Assembly (NCBI RefSeq): GCF_030696665.1
Contig: NZ_JAUYRV010000040.1
Span: forward strand, 1-64,000
Origin: Novosphingobium sp.
GTDB taxonomy: Bacteria; Pseudomonadota; Alphaproteobacteria; Sphingomonadales; Sphingomonadaceae
Direction: 5' to 3'
Length of the DNA stretch: 64,000 nt
The notes beneath the pieces are model-generated. The model was not told the origin of the DNA. It searched no databases and saw only the letters and a program-made list of their open reading frames with translations. This document shows, one piece after another, positions 44,554-53,252 of the stretch; the stretch's first letter is position 1, and every line of letters begins with the position of its first letter. The position numbers and the translations under genes are program-made.

Positions 44554-44876
44554 CCGCGATTTCCACCACATCTGCGCCTTCGCTCTCGCTCACGCCCGTC
44601 ACGGCGACCGACCGCGAGAAGCTAGCGGGCGCTGCCAAGCAGTTCGAGGCAATCTTCCTGCGCCAGATGCTCACCGCTGCCCGCTCTGTCGATTTCGGCG
44701 GTGATGACGTGTTCGGCAAGATGGACGAGACGTTCGTGCAGATGCGCGATGAACGCTTTGCGGAAATCGCCTCGCAATCGGGCGCGCTTGGCCTTGCCGC
44801 GCAGATCGAACGCCACCTTGCCGCGCTGCTTCCCGCAGATCCCACGGCAGCCACCACGCCAAAGGAGGCGAAGTAA
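44550..44876 (+). CDS. flgJ: Rod-assembly protein FlgJ, N-terminal domain only
   Basis: A 108-residue protein with the rod-binding block EKLAGAAKQFEAIFLRQMLT and MDETFVQMRDERFAEIASQS. The C-terminal muramidase domain of enteric FlgJ is absent, as in many alphaproteobacteria. Rod assembly here probably uses the separate transglycosylase encoded at 35385-36278. Confidence 0.92.
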   Translation: MTAISTTSAPSLSLTPVTATDREKLAGAAKQFEAIFLRQMLTAARSVDFGGDDVFGKMDETFVQMRDERFAEIASQSGALGLAAQIERHLAALLPADPTAATTPKEAK

Positions 44877-44879
44877 GTC

Positions 44880-46217
44880 ATGGCGTCAGACCTCCTTTCC
44901 ATCGCGCGCAGTGGCGTTCAGGCGGCCAAGATCGGCCTTGATCTGACCGCGCAGAACATCGCCAACGCCTCGTCTACTGGCTACGTCCGCCGCTCTGCCA
45001 ACTTCCGCGAAGTGGCGCAGACCGGCGGCGCAAACCGTATTGGTGACTTGTCGCTCTCGGGCGTCCGGCTTGATGGCATCGTGCGCAATGCCGATGCCTT
45101 TCGCCAGGCCGAAGTGCGCCGCACCGGATCAGACGTCGCCCGCGCCAGCGCCGAGGTAACGGCGCTCCAGAACATTGAATCCGCCATCGAACAATCGGGC
45201 GTGTTCGAAGCGATCATCGATTTTGAATCCTCGCTGCAACAGCTGACACAAGACCCCGTCGATACCTCTCTGCGCGCATCGGTGATCGAAAAGGCTCGCA
45301 CGATGGTCGGCACCTTCCAGATCGCCGGACAGGAAATGGACGCAGCGGGCGAAGGCATGCGCTTCCTTGCGGGCGATGGCGTGACGCAGGTCAACCGCAT
45401 CGCGCAGGAACTGGCACGGACCAACACCCGCCTTGCCCGCGCATCCGATGCCAGCAGCGATCAGACCGCCCTGCTCGATCAGCGCGATACGCTGCTCGAA
45501 CAGCTCAGCACTTATAGCAACATCGCCACCACTTTCGGCACTGACGGGCAAGTCGCGGTCAAGATCGGCGGAGCCAGCGGCAGCGATCTGGTCGTTGGCA
45601 ACAGTGCCGCCAGTGTCAGCATGGCCACAGCTGCCGATGGCACGATCAGCTTCGATGTCGGTGGCACCCCGCTCACCCTTGCCGGTGGGTCGATGGCCGG
45701 ACAGCAGCTTGCGCTCACCAAGAACGCCCAGCTCAAGGCCGATCTCGACACGCTGGTCGATAACATGGTGACCGATGTCAACGCCGCGCAAACCGGTGGC
45801 GACGATCTGGATGGCAACTCCGGCACAGCGATATTTTCGGGCAACAGCATGGCCACGCTCACGCTGGTGGCAACCGACGGTCGCAAGATCGCCACCGCGC
45901 CTGCGGGCAGCGCCCCGCGCAGCCGCGATGCATCGAACCTCACTGCCATCCGCACCGCGCTGGCCGGAGTTGATCCCGCTGGCACGATGGACGCTATCCT
46001 GTTCGACGTTTCAGGCACGCTTGCCGGCCGCAATGTCACATTGGGTGCGCTTGAGACCATCGCCGATACCGCCAAGGTCGCTCTTTCGGCGCAATCGGGC
46101 GTCGACCTCGATCAGGAAGCGGTCAACCTAGTAAGATTCCAGCAGGCCTTTCAGGCGTCTGGAAAGGTCATGCAGGTAGCATCCGATATCTTTGACACTC
46201 TTCTCGCCATCAGATGA
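44880..46217 (+). CDS. flgK: Hook-filament junction protein FlgK (HAP1)
   Basis: A 445-residue protein. The N-terminus ARSGVQAAKIGLDLTAQNIA-NASSTGYVRRS is the HAP1 signature, and VNLVRFQQAFQASGKVMQVA-SDIFDTLLAIR is the C-terminal helix. The middle contains the D2-like segment. An AAGGAGG element lies about 13 bases upstream. The chaperone FlgN is encoded elsewhere in the cluster. Confidence 0.95.
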   Translation: MASDLLSIARSGVQAAKIGLDLTAQNIANASSTGYVRRSANFREVAQTGGANRIGDLSLSGVRLDGIVRNADAFRQAEVRRTGSDVARASAEVTALQNIESAIEQSGVFEAIIDFESSLQQLTQDPVDTSLRASVIEKARTMVGTFQIAGQEMDAAGEGMRFLAGDGVTQVNRIAQELARTNTRLARASDASSDQTALLDQRDTLLEQLSTYSNIATTFGTDGQVAVKIGGASGSDLVVGNSAASVSMATAADGTISFDVGGTPLTLAGGSMAGQQLALTKNAQLKADLDTLVDNMVTDVNAAQTGGDDLDGNSGTAIFSGNSMATLTLVATDGRKIATAPAGSAPRSRDASNLTAIRTALAGVDPAGTMDAILFDVSGTLAGRNVTLGALETIADTAKVALSAQSGVDLDQEAVNLVRFQQAFQASGKVMQVASDIFDTLLAIR

Positions 46218-46234
46218 ACGGCAGGTAATCAGCC

Positions 46235-47155
46235 ATGAGCACGATCTTCGGCACTTCAACCGCTGCGTTCTATGAACGCTCGCTGATGAATCTCAACGCC
46301 CTGCGCAGCCAGGCCGAAGAGACGCAGGCCGAAATGTCGAGCGGGCAGCGCCTCCAACGCTCTTCCGACGATCCCGTCGCCGCCTCGCGCCTGCGCCAGC
46401 TCGCCCGGGCCGATGTGTTCGACGCAATCGACACCACCGCCACCAATCGCGCCACGACTGACCTTACGCTGACTGACAATGCCATGTCGCAGATGACCAG
46501 CTTCGTCACACGGCTTCAGGAACTTGCCACGCAAGCCGCGTCAGCCACGCTCAGTGACAGCCAGCGCGCCGGAATCGGTGAGGAAGTGGCGCAGATCCGC
46601 GAAAATCTCGTTTCATTGGCCAACACCCGCGATGGCGCGGGCAATGCCCTGTTCGGGGGCGAAAGTGCAGGCGATGCCTATACGCTCGATGCCGCCGGGA
46701 ACGCTTCTTACATCGGCACCGGACAGGCGGGCACCATCTCGCTCGGCGGCGGTCAGGCTGTTTCGCGCGGGCTGACCGGCCCGGAATTCCTGCAATTCCA
46801 GTCTGGCGGGGCCAGCGTCGATCTGCTCACCATCACCAAGACTCTTGCCGACGCGCTGACCAGCGGCACTGGCGGTGCAGCAGCCGCCAATGGCGCGCTC
46901 GCCGCGCTGGGCGATGGCCTCAACGCCATCACCACCGCGCAAACCGTGGTCGGCTCGCGGCTCAACTGGATCGATCTCAACACTGATCGCCGCACCGCGC
47001 TGTCCGAACAGCGCACTACGGAAAAGACCGAGGTGGGCGGCGCAGATCTCACAGAATCCATCGCGCGGCTGCAAAACACCATGCTCGTGCTCGAAGCCAG
47101 CCAGGCCAGCTTTTCCAAGCTTGCCAACCTTTCACTGTTCAGCGTGCTGCGTTGA
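46235..47155 (+). CDS. flgL: Hook-filament junction protein FlgL (HAP3)
   Basis: A 306-residue protein related to flagellin. The N-terminal helix FYERSLMNLNALRSQAEETQ-AEMSSGQRLQRSSDDPVAAS is typical of FlgL, including the SDDP motif. The C-terminal ARLQNTMLVLEASQASFSKL ends LSLFSVLR. It follows flgK by 17 bases. Confidence 0.95.
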   Translation: MSTIFGTSTAAFYERSLMNLNALRSQAEETQAEMSSGQRLQRSSDDPVAASRLRQLARADVFDAIDTTATNRATTDLTLTDNAMSQMTSFVTRLQELATQAASATLSDSQRAGIGEEVAQIRENLVSLANTRDGAGNALFGGESAGDAYTLDAAGNASYIGTGQAGTISLGGGQAVSRGLTGPEFLQFQSGGASVDLLTITKTLADALTSGTGGAAAANGALAALGDGLNAITTAQTVVGSRLNWIDLNTDRRTALSEQRTTEKTEVGGADLTESIARLQNTMLVLEASQASFSKLANLSLFSVLR

Positions 47156-47186
47156 TCGCAGTTCTGCCAGACCGGGATAGCATTTC

Positions 47187-48050
47187 ATGTTCGTAGCCAT
47201 CGGTATCGTCATTCTGCTCGCAATGGTGTTTGGCGGCTTTGCCATCACCGGGGGCGATCTTGGTCCCGTGCTGCACGCATTGCCGCACGAAATGCTGATC
47301 ATCGGCGGCGCGGCTGTGGGTGCAATCGTCACCGGCAACTCGATGCACGAATTGAAGGGCCTCGGCGGCGGCTTTGGCAAGGCGTTCAAAGGGCCAAAGC
47401 ACAACAAGCAGGATCACGTAGACGCCATCGTGCTGTGCACCAAGCTCATGAAGATCCTGCGCAGCGATGGTCCGGTCGCGCTGGAAAGCCATGTCACAGA
47501 CCCCAAGAACTCGCCGATCTTCGCCGAATATCCGCGTCTTGTCGCCAACCACGCGCTCACCTCGCTGATCTGTGACACGCTGACGCTGATCGTCGTGTCC
47601 TCCGGCACGCTTGAGGTTCACGCGGTGGAAGACGTGATGGACCACGCAATGAAAACGCACTTCCACGAAGAGCACGAAGCGCAACACGCCATTCAGGGCC
47701 TTGCCGACGCGCTTCCCGCGTTGGGCATCGTCGCCGCCGTGCTTGGCGTGGTCAAGACGATGGGTTCCATCGACAAGCCACCATCGATCCTGGGCGGCAT
47801 GATCGGCTCGGCACTGGTCGGCACGTTCCTTGGCATTCTGCTCGCCTATGGCATCGTCGGCCCTATCGCAGGCCGCCTCAAGCAGGTGCTTGAACAGGAC
47901 GAGATGATCTATCAGGCGGTCAAGCAGGTGATCATCGCATCCTTGCACGGTTGGCCGCAGCCACTGGTCGTTGAAAGCGCCCGCTCTGGCCTCGGCCACG
48001 CCTATCGCCCCGGTCTGTCAGAACTCCTTGATGCCCTGCGCGGGCGCTAG
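47187..48050 (+). CDS. motA: Flagellar motor stator protein MotA
   Basis: A 287-residue membrane protein, four membrane segments, as in H+-driven MotA. IGIVILLAMVFGGFAITGGD begins the protein, and LADALPALGIVAAVLGVVKT with GGMIGSALVGTFLGILLAYG are the channel segments. The PALGIVAAVLG and GTFLGILLAYG motifs hold the key prolines and alanines. The downstream motB starts 12 bases later. Confidence 0.97.
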   Translation: MFVAIGIVILLAMVFGGFAITGGDLGPVLHALPHEMLIIGGAAVGAIVTGNSMHELKGLGGGFGKAFKGPKHNKQDHVDAIVLCTKLMKILRSDGPVALESHVTDPKNSPIFAEYPRLVANHALTSLICDTLTLIVVSSGTLEVHAVEDVMDHAMKTHFHEEHEAQHAIQGLADALPALGIVAAVLGVVKTMGSIDKPPSILGGMIGSALVGTFLGILLAYGIVGPIAGRLKQVLEQDEMIYQAVKQVIIASLHGWPQPLVVESARSGLGHAYRPGLSELLDALRGR

Positions 48051-48062
48051 GATACCTGAATC

Positions 48063-48902
48063 ATGGCCAAAGCACCCGCAAAAGGCAAAATCGAGCCGCC
48101 CAAACCGATCATCGTCAAGAAGATCACCATTGTTGCAGGTGGCCATCACGGCGGCGCGTGGAAGGTTGCATATGCCGACTTTGTGACCGCAATGATGGCG
48201 TTCTTCCTGCTGATGTGGCTGCTGGGTGCTACCACCGAAAAGCAGCGCAAGGGCATTGCCGATTACTTCACACCCACCCTTGTGAAAGTACGGCAGGGCA
48301 GCGCGGGCGGCTCTGGCGTGCTGGGCGGCTCCTCGCTCACCGATGTGGACGATTACCCACACCGCGCCGGGCAGACCGGCAACAAAACCCTCACCGTCCC
48401 GCGCGATGCCACCGGCGGCCCCAAGGAAGGCGGCGGCAAGACCAAGCGCACGCAAGCGATGAAGGAAAAGATCGCGCAAAAGCTCGCCCAATCGGAAAAG
48501 CTGCGCAAGCTGGCGCGGCAGGTTCGCATCTCCGAAACCGCCGACGGCGTGCGCCTCGATCTGGTCGATGATGCCGATTTCTCGATGTTCCTGATCGGCA
48601 CCACGGTGCTGACGCCCGACGCTGCCGAACTGCTGCGCGCCATCGGCCAGGCTATTGCAACGGAACCCATGCAGATCACCGTGCGCGGCCACACGGATTC
48701 GCTGCCTTGGAAAAACGGTGTGGCCAACAACTGGTCGCTTTCGGCCGGCCGCGCTGAATCCACCCGTCAGGCGCTGACTCGCCAGGGCATCGCCGAACCT
48801 CGCTTCCGCCGCATCGAAGGCGTGGCCGACCGCGAACCGCTGATCCAGAACGATCCGGCAGACCCCCGCAACCGCCGCATGTCGATCCTGCTGACAGGGT
48901 GA
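48063..48902 (+). CDS. motB: Flagellar motor stator protein MotB
   Basis: A 279-residue protein. The plug and membrane segment read HGGAWKVAYADFVTAMMAFF-LLMWLLG, in which the Asp of YADF is the proton-carrying residue. The periplasmic OmpA domain (ITVRGHTDSLPWKNGVANNW, AESTRQALTRQG, NRRMSILLTG) anchors the stator to peptidoglycan. Together with MotA it is the genuine motor stator of the cluster. Confidence 0.97.
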   Translation: MAKAPAKGKIEPPKPIIVKKITIVAGGHHGGAWKVAYADFVTAMMAFFLLMWLLGATTEKQRKGIADYFTPTLVKVRQGSAGGSGVLGGSSLTDVDDYPHRAGQTGNKTLTVPRDATGGPKEGGGKTKRTQAMKEKIAQKLAQSEKLRKLARQVRISETADGVRLDLVDDADFSMFLIGTTVLTPDAAELLRAIGQAIATEPMQITVRGHTDSLPWKNGVANNWSLSAGRAESTRQALTRQGIAEPRFRRIEGVADREPLIQNDPADPRNRRMSILLTG

Positions 48903-49005
48903 ACGTCCGAAAAAGCCTATTTCTCAAACGCTTCGTCGCACCCTTACGAAATCGTTAACTTCCACGCGCGCATCTGGTTTTGCAAAGCCGGATCGGAGTC
49001 GTCGC

Positions 49006-50406
49006 GTGTACCTGCTTGATAATCTGCTCGAAGCCCGGGATGAAGGCCTCGCCGATCTGGTCGAGGCAGGCAGTGTGCTGTTCGATTGCCCGATGGCGAT
49101 TGTTTCGGCGCTCGATACAGATTGCCAGCGGTTCCTTGTGCGGCGCGGCATTGCGGCAGAGCAGACCCCGATAGAGCAGTCCTTCTGCCGCATCGCCGTG
49201 GCGCAAGACAGCCTGCTGGTCGTGCCCGATACGCACCTCGACGCCCGGTTCCGCGAAAATCCGCTGGTCACCGGCGATCCCAACATCCGCTTCTATGCCG
49301 GCGCGCCGCTGCGCCTGCGTCCGCACCCCGATGCCCCGGCCACCGGGATAGGCGCGTTCTGCGTCATTGATTCCAAGCCCCGCGCCTTCACCGCCGCCGA
49401 CAGCGCGCGGCTCATTTCCTTCGCACGCGGCGTCGAAGCCATGCTGCAATCGCGCCTCTCCAGCATCGCCCTGTCTGAAGACGCCGTGCTGCTCAAGGCC
49501 ATGTTGGCTGAAAAGGAACGCGCCCAGCGCCAGTTCCGGCAGGCAGAGCGGCTGACCTCCATCGGTTGCTGGCGGCTCGATCTGGGCACTGGCCGGGCGA
49601 TCTGGTCAGAAGGCATCTACGACATTCACCGTGTTCCGGTTACCGAAACCGAAGCGCTCGACGATGCGCTGTCATACTATCCACCCACCGATCGCCAACG
49701 GCTTAAGGCTGCGCTCGATGCGGCGGCCCAGTCGGGCACATGCTTTGATCTTGAGCTGGATTTTGTCGCGGCCAACGGCACGGCAAAGCGCGTGCGCACG
49801 ATTGGCGAGCCTGAACTGGAGGAAGGCCGCGTCGTGGCCCTGATCGGCGTGTTGCAAGACGTGACCGAACGGCACCGGTCGATCACAGAGCTTTCCAAAC
49901 GTGCCAATACCGATGAGGTCACGCTGATCGCCAGCAGGCACAAGTTCGTGTCCTACATCGATTCCTGCGTCGACAAGGCAAAGATCTCGCGCGAACGTCT
50001 TGCCCTGATGCTGATTGATCTCGACCATTTCAAGCAGGTCAACGATACGCTGGGCCACGCCGCTGGCGATGATCTCCTTCGCGCCGTGGCATTGGTGCTG
50101 CGCTCGCCCTGGCTCAACGATTCACTGGCGGCGCGCCTTGGCGGTGATGAATTTGCGCTGGTCCTGACCGATCCGGGCCTTATCGCCCGGCTCCCCGAAA
50201 TCGCCGCGCAACTGGCAGAGCAATTGCGATTCCCAAGAAAGTCCACAGCCGGAGACTTCACCGTTTCCGCCACAATCGGCTGTTCCGAACTTATTGGCCC
50301 AACCGACAACCGCCACGATCTGCTGCAACGCGCAGACCGCGCACTTTACCGCGCCAAAGCACAAGAGCGCGGCTCCTTCTGCATAGATAAACCTTTGGCC
50401 GCCTGA
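49006..50406 (+). CDS. Diguanylate cyclase with GAF and PAS domains
   Basis: A 466-residue cytoplasmic protein. A GAF domain covers about residues 10-150 (ADLVEAGSVLFDCPMAIVSA ... RFYAGAPLRLRP). A PAS fold covers about 175-290 (LTSIGCWRLDLGTGRAIWSE). A GGDEF domain covers about 305-460, with the intact active-site loop LAARLGGDEFALVL. It should make cyclic di-GMP. The RxxD inhibitory site that normally precedes GGDEF is absent. The GTG at 49006 has GGAG eight bases upstream. Its place between motB and flagellin suggests a motile/sessile switch; the GAF ligand is unknown. Confidence 0.92.
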   Translation: MYLLDNLLEARDEGLADLVEAGSVLFDCPMAIVSALDTDCQRFLVRRGIAAEQTPIEQSFCRIAVAQDSLLVVPDTHLDARFRENPLVTGDPNIRFYAGAPLRLRPHPDAPATGIGAFCVIDSKPRAFTAADSARLISFARGVEAMLQSRLSSIALSEDAVLLKAMLAEKERAQRQFRQAERLTSIGCWRLDLGTGRAIWSEGIYDIHRVPVTETEALDDALSYYPPTDRQRLKAALDAAAQSGTCFDLELDFVAANGTAKRVRTIGEPELEEGRVVALIGVLQDVTERHRSITELSKRANTDEVTLIASRHKFVSYIDSCVDKAKISRERLALMLIDLDHFKQVNDTLGHAAGDDLLRAVALVLRSPWLNDSLAARLGGDEFALVLTDPGLIARLPEIAAQLAEQLRFPRKSTAGDFTVSATIGCSELIGPTDNRHDLLQRADRALYRAKAQERGSFCIDKPLAA

Positions 50407-50417
50407 ACGCAGAAAAA

Positions 50418-50446
50418 CCCGGCGGCCTTGGGAAAGGGCCGCCGGG
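50418..50446 (-). terminator. Terminator of the flagellin gene
   Basis: CCCGGCGGCC (50418-50427) pairs with GGCCGCCGGG (50437-50446). On the minus strand the stem is followed by a T-run (GGGTTTTTC), so it terminates fliC transcripts. Plus-strand transcripts of the cyclase gene meet it with a weaker tail. Confidence 0.85.
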
Positions 50447-50509
50447 CAATTTGACCAGCGCCCGGTGGAGACGGGCGCCAATCGTTTCTGTAAGCGTCTG
50501 TTCTGTGGC

Positions 50510-51391
50510 TTAACGCAGCAGCGACAGCACGTTCTGCTGGCTCTGGTTGGCCTGTGCGATCATCGCGGTCGATGCCTGCGAAAGGATCTGTGCCTTTGCC
50601 ATCTGCGTCGTTTCTGCCGAATAGTCGGTGTCTTCGATGCGGCTGCGGGCGTCCGACAGGTTGGTGATGTTGTCGTTCAGGTTGTTCACCGCCGATTCCA
50701 GGCGGTTCTGGCCTGCACCCAGCGTTGCACGGGTCGCGTTCACGTTTGCCAGCGCATCATCGACGTTGTCGATCGTGGTCGAGGCATCGGTAACCGACGA
50801 AACGTCAAGCGCCTGTGTGGTCGAAGCCGGGTCGTAGGTCGTGTCCGTGCCGCCAAAGATCTTGGTGCCGTCAAACGCCTTGCTGACGATGGTAACCGTA
50901 TCGGCGGTGTTCGCACCGGTCTGGATTTCAAACGTGGCATCGTCCGAACCGTCGGCTGCAGGTGCAGCAGGAGTCACGGCGAACACGGCGTTGCCGTTGA
51001 ACTTGGTGTTGTTCAGCACGTCCGAGATCTGGGCATTGAGGTTGCCGACTTCCGACTGCATCGCATCGCGGTCAGACTGCTGGTACGTGGCAGACTTCGA
51101 CTGCACAGCCAGTTCACGAACGCGCTGCAGCATGTTGCTGACTTCGTTCAGAGCGCCTTCTGCGGTCTGGGCAAGGCTGATGCCGTCGTTGGCGTTGCGC
51201 ACGCCCTGGCTCATGCCCTTGATCTGTGCGGTCATGGTGGTGGCGATGGCAAGGCCAGCTGCGTCGTCCTTGGCGCTGTTGATGCGCTTGCCGGTCGAAA
51301 GGCGCTCCATTGCGGTGCCGAGCATCTTGTTGGCGCTGTTCGAGGAATTGGTTGCCTTGATGGCGCTGATGTTGGTGTTGATAACGGCCAT
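50510..51391 (-). CDS. fliC: Flagellin
   Basis: A 293-residue filament protein. The N-terminal D0/D1 part reads [20 protein letters not shown] and [20 protein letters not shown]. The C-terminal part reads [43 protein letters not shown]. The middle is short, so the outer domains are minimal, giving a smooth thin filament. No second flagellin gene is seen. It is transcribed toward the cyclase and away from the activator gene. Confidence 0.97.
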   Translation of the reverse strand: MAVINTNISAIKATNSSNSANKMLGTAMERLSTGKRINSAKDDAAGLAIATTMTAQIKGMSQGVRNANDGISLAQTAEGALNEVSNMLQRVRELAVQSKSATYQQSDRDAMQSEVGNLNAQISDVLNNTKFNGNAVFAVTPAAPAADGSDDATFEIQTGANTADTVTIVSKAFDGTKIFGGTDTTYDPASTTQALDVSSVTDASTTIDNVDDALANVNATRATLGAGQNRLESAVNNLNDNITNLSDARSRIEDTDYSAETTQMAKAQILSQASTAMIAQANQSQQNVLSLLR

Positions 51392-51467
51392 TGTTCAGTC
51401 TCCGGTTGGGTAATGTGTTCCCGAAAGGACTGCCGGGCCAGAAGGATCGACGCGGCTGTCGAGACAA

Positions 51468-51493
51468 AGACCGGCAAAGTGCAGCCGGTTTTA
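51468..51493 (-). promoter_or_regulatory. Sigma-28-like promoter of the flagellin gene
   Basis: On the minus strand TAAAACCG is followed after 10 bases by GCCGGTCT. It resembles TAAAGTTT-N11-GCCGATAA, the FliA consensus, in TAAA and GCCG. It lies about 77 bases upstream of the ATG. Confidence 0.6.
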
Positions 51494-51502
51494 AGCCACC
51501 CC

Positions 51503-51520
51503 CCGGCAAAAGACTGCCGC
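51503..51520 (+). promoter_or_regulatory. CCGGCAA-N6-TGCCGC site between fliC and the activator gene
   Basis: CCGGCAAAAGACTGCCGC closely matches the flgB-upstream site (CCGGCAAGCCTTTGCCGC) over 18 bases. A second related sequence, CCGGCAAAGTGCAGCCGG, lies at 51471-51488 and overlaps the flagellin promoter. These are candidate activator or repressor sites. Confidence 0.55.
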
Positions 51521-51542
51521 CCCTAGGTATTGGCCCTAGGGG
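51520..51542. repeat. Palindrome CCCCTAGG-N7-CCTAGGGG in the divergent region
   Basis: An 8-bp perfect inverted repeat with a 7-base centre lies just upstream of the sigma-28-like promoter of the activator gene. CTAG is rare in such genomes, which makes it stand out. It could be an operator. Confidence 0.5.
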
Positions 51543-51555
51543 TTTCCCGCCCCCT

Positions 51556-51581
51556 TAAAGTTTCAACCTGTTTGCCGGTTA
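51556..51581 (+). promoter_or_regulatory. Sigma-28-like promoter of the activator gene
   Basis: TAAAGTTT, a full match to the FliA -35 consensus, is followed after 10 bases by GCCGGTTA, which matches GCCGATAA at six of eight positions. It lies about 47 bases upstream of the ATG at 51629 and faces away from fliC. Confidence 0.6.
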
Positions 51582-51628
51582 CGCGCGAAAGATGCGTCAC
51601 GGACTTGATGGTTAACAGGGGTTTCAAA

Positions 51629-52882
51629 ATGATTCGCGATTGCGGAATTCTGCAGTTCACCGAAGCGGCTTCAAAAGCCCACGCAGCGCTGGTGCAGCGC
51701 GCGGCATCGGTGCTTTCGAGCTATGGCGCGGAAGGTGAAGCCCTGTTGGCCGATGCTTTCGAAGGCGCAACCATGCCCCCGCGCAAGCAGATCGTGCTGC
51801 TGGAACGCGCAACTGTGCCCCAGATCGAACGGCAAAGCGGCAGCCGCATCGCCACCGTGCGCTATGCCGATGGTGCGGGCGAGGCTGCCCTTGCCGCGCT
51901 GCTGGCCTGTGCCGCCCGCCCCGGCGCACCGATTGCCGCAGATCCTGAAAGCCTGTCCGTCCTCGCCTTGGCTGAGCGTATCGCCGCCAGCGACATCCCC
52001 GTCCTGATCAACGGCCCCACCGGCACCGGCAAGGAAGTGCTCAGCCGCTTCATCCACGAACGCTCGGCCCGCAAGGACAAGCCGTTCATCGCCATCAATT
52101 GCGCCGCCATGCCCGAAGCCATGCTCGAAGCTTTGCTGTTCGGCCACCAGAAGGGTTCCTTCACCGGCGCGAACGCCGCCAGCGAAGGTTTCTTCCGCGC
52201 GGCCAACGGCGGCACCCTGCTGCTCGATGAAATCGCCGAAATGCCGCTGTCGCTGCAGGCAAAGCTGCTGCGCGCGCTTCAGGAAGGTGAAGTGGTGCCC
52301 TTGGGCGCAACCCAGCCGATCAAGGTGGACGTGCGCGTCATCGCCTGCGCCAACCGCGATCTGCCGCTGGAAGTAGAGGAAGGCCGCTTCCGTGCTGACT
52401 TGTTCTACCGCCTCAACGTCTTCCCCCTCGCCCTGCGCCCGCTGTGTGTACGGCCCGACGATATTGCCCCGCTCGCTTTCGCAATGGCGCTGCGCCACGC
52501 CGCCACCGCACCGTGGATTTCGGACGCGGCACTGTCCATGCTTGCCGCACACAGCTGGCCGGGCAACGTGCGCGAACTGGAAAACGTGGTCCGCCGCGCG
52601 CTGGTCCTCGCTGGCAACGCCCCGATGATCGGGCCGGAACACATCGCGTTTGACCGCACGACCCGCCTTGTCAGCGCACCCGTAGCCGCGCCAGAAACGT
52701 CAGACGCAAAGCTTTCGAACATCGTGCAGATGTCAGAAGCCCGCGCCATCATCTCCACGCTTGAGGCCTGCAACGGCAGCCGCGTCGCCGCCGCACGCCA
52801 GCTCGGCATCTCAGAACGCACCCTGCGCTATCGCCTCGCCAGCTTCCGTGAAGCCGGTATTGCCGTGGGTGGCCGGCGATGA
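51629..52882 (+). CDS. Sigma-54-dependent flagellar regulator (FlbD/FleQ-like)
   Basis: A 417-residue activator. The first 115 residues show no clear receiver domain. The AAA+ domain has Walker A NGPTGTGKEV, the sigma-54 loop in FGHQKGSFTGANAASEGFFR (GSFTGA instead of GAFTGA), Walker B GGTLLLDEIAEMP and the ANRDLPLEVEEGRFRADLFY arginine-finger block. The C-terminal Fis-type helix-turn-helix reads NGSRVAAARQLGISERTLRY. Genes like this turn on class II flagellar operons. It is divergent from fliC and starts the fli operon; its stop overlaps fliE by four bases. Confidence 0.93.
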   Translation: MIRDCGILQFTEAASKAHAALVQRAASVLSSYGAEGEALLADAFEGATMPPRKQIVLLERATVPQIERQSGSRIATVRYADGAGEAALAALLACAARPGAPIAADPESLSVLALAERIAASDIPVLINGPTGTGKEVLSRFIHERSARKDKPFIAINCAAMPEAMLEALLFGHQKGSFTGANAASEGFFRAANGGTLLLDEIAEMPLSLQAKLLRALQEGEVVPLGATQPIKVDVRVIACANRDLPLEVEEGRFRADLFYRLNVFPLALRPLCVRPDDIAPLAFAMALRHAATAPWISDAALSMLAAHSWPGNVRELENVVRRALVLAGNAPMIGPEHIAFDRTTRLVSAPVAAPETSDAKLSNIVQMSEARAIISTLEACNGSRVAAARQLGISERTLRYRLASFREAGIAVGGRR

Positions 52883-53247
52883 GCGGCATCTCAGGCATCG
52901 GAGGACGCGCCTCCGGCATTCAGGACATCATGGCCCTGCGTCAGCAGATCATGGAGCGCTCGCAACTGCTCCAGCAGGTCAAAGCGCCCGACGCCACGCA
53001 AGGCGCGCAGGCCACATCCGGCCCCGCAGGCTCCTTCACCGACAGTCTGAAAGGCGCGCTCGATACCGTCAACGCCACCCAGCAGAACGCCAGCGCGATG
53101 AGCGCGGCCTATGAAAAGGGCGAAGTGGTCGATGTCGCCAAGGTCATGCTGGCGCGGCAGGAATCGAGCGTCGCGTTCGAAGCCACGCTGCAGGTCCGCA
53201 ACAAATTGCTGAACGCCTATCAAGACATCATGCGGATGGGAGTGTGA
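52879..53247 (+). CDS. fliE: Hook-basal body complex protein FliE
   Basis: A 122-residue protein linking the MS-ring to the rod. The C-terminus reads AAYEKGEVVDVAKVMLARQE-SSVAFEATLQVRNKLLNAYQ, the FliE signature. Its start overlaps the activator stop (ATGA). Confidence 0.95.
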   Translation: MSGISGIGGRASGIQDIMALRQQIMERSQLLQQVKAPDATQGAQATSGPAGSFTDSLKGALDTVNATQQNASAMSAAYEKGEVVDVAKVMLARQESSVAFEATLQVRNKLLNAYQDIMRMGV

Positions 53248-53252
53248 TCTAA

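Noticed and set aside
50465..51526. A 353-residue plus-strand open frame under flagellin
   Set aside because: It is antisense to fliC, which has the full flagellin signature, and crosses its promoter region.
28120..51620. CtrA boxes (TTAA-N7-TTAA) upstream of flagellar genes
   Set aside because: Single TTAAC half-sites appear in several gaps, but no full pair at seven-base spacing was found, so CtrA control is not claimed.
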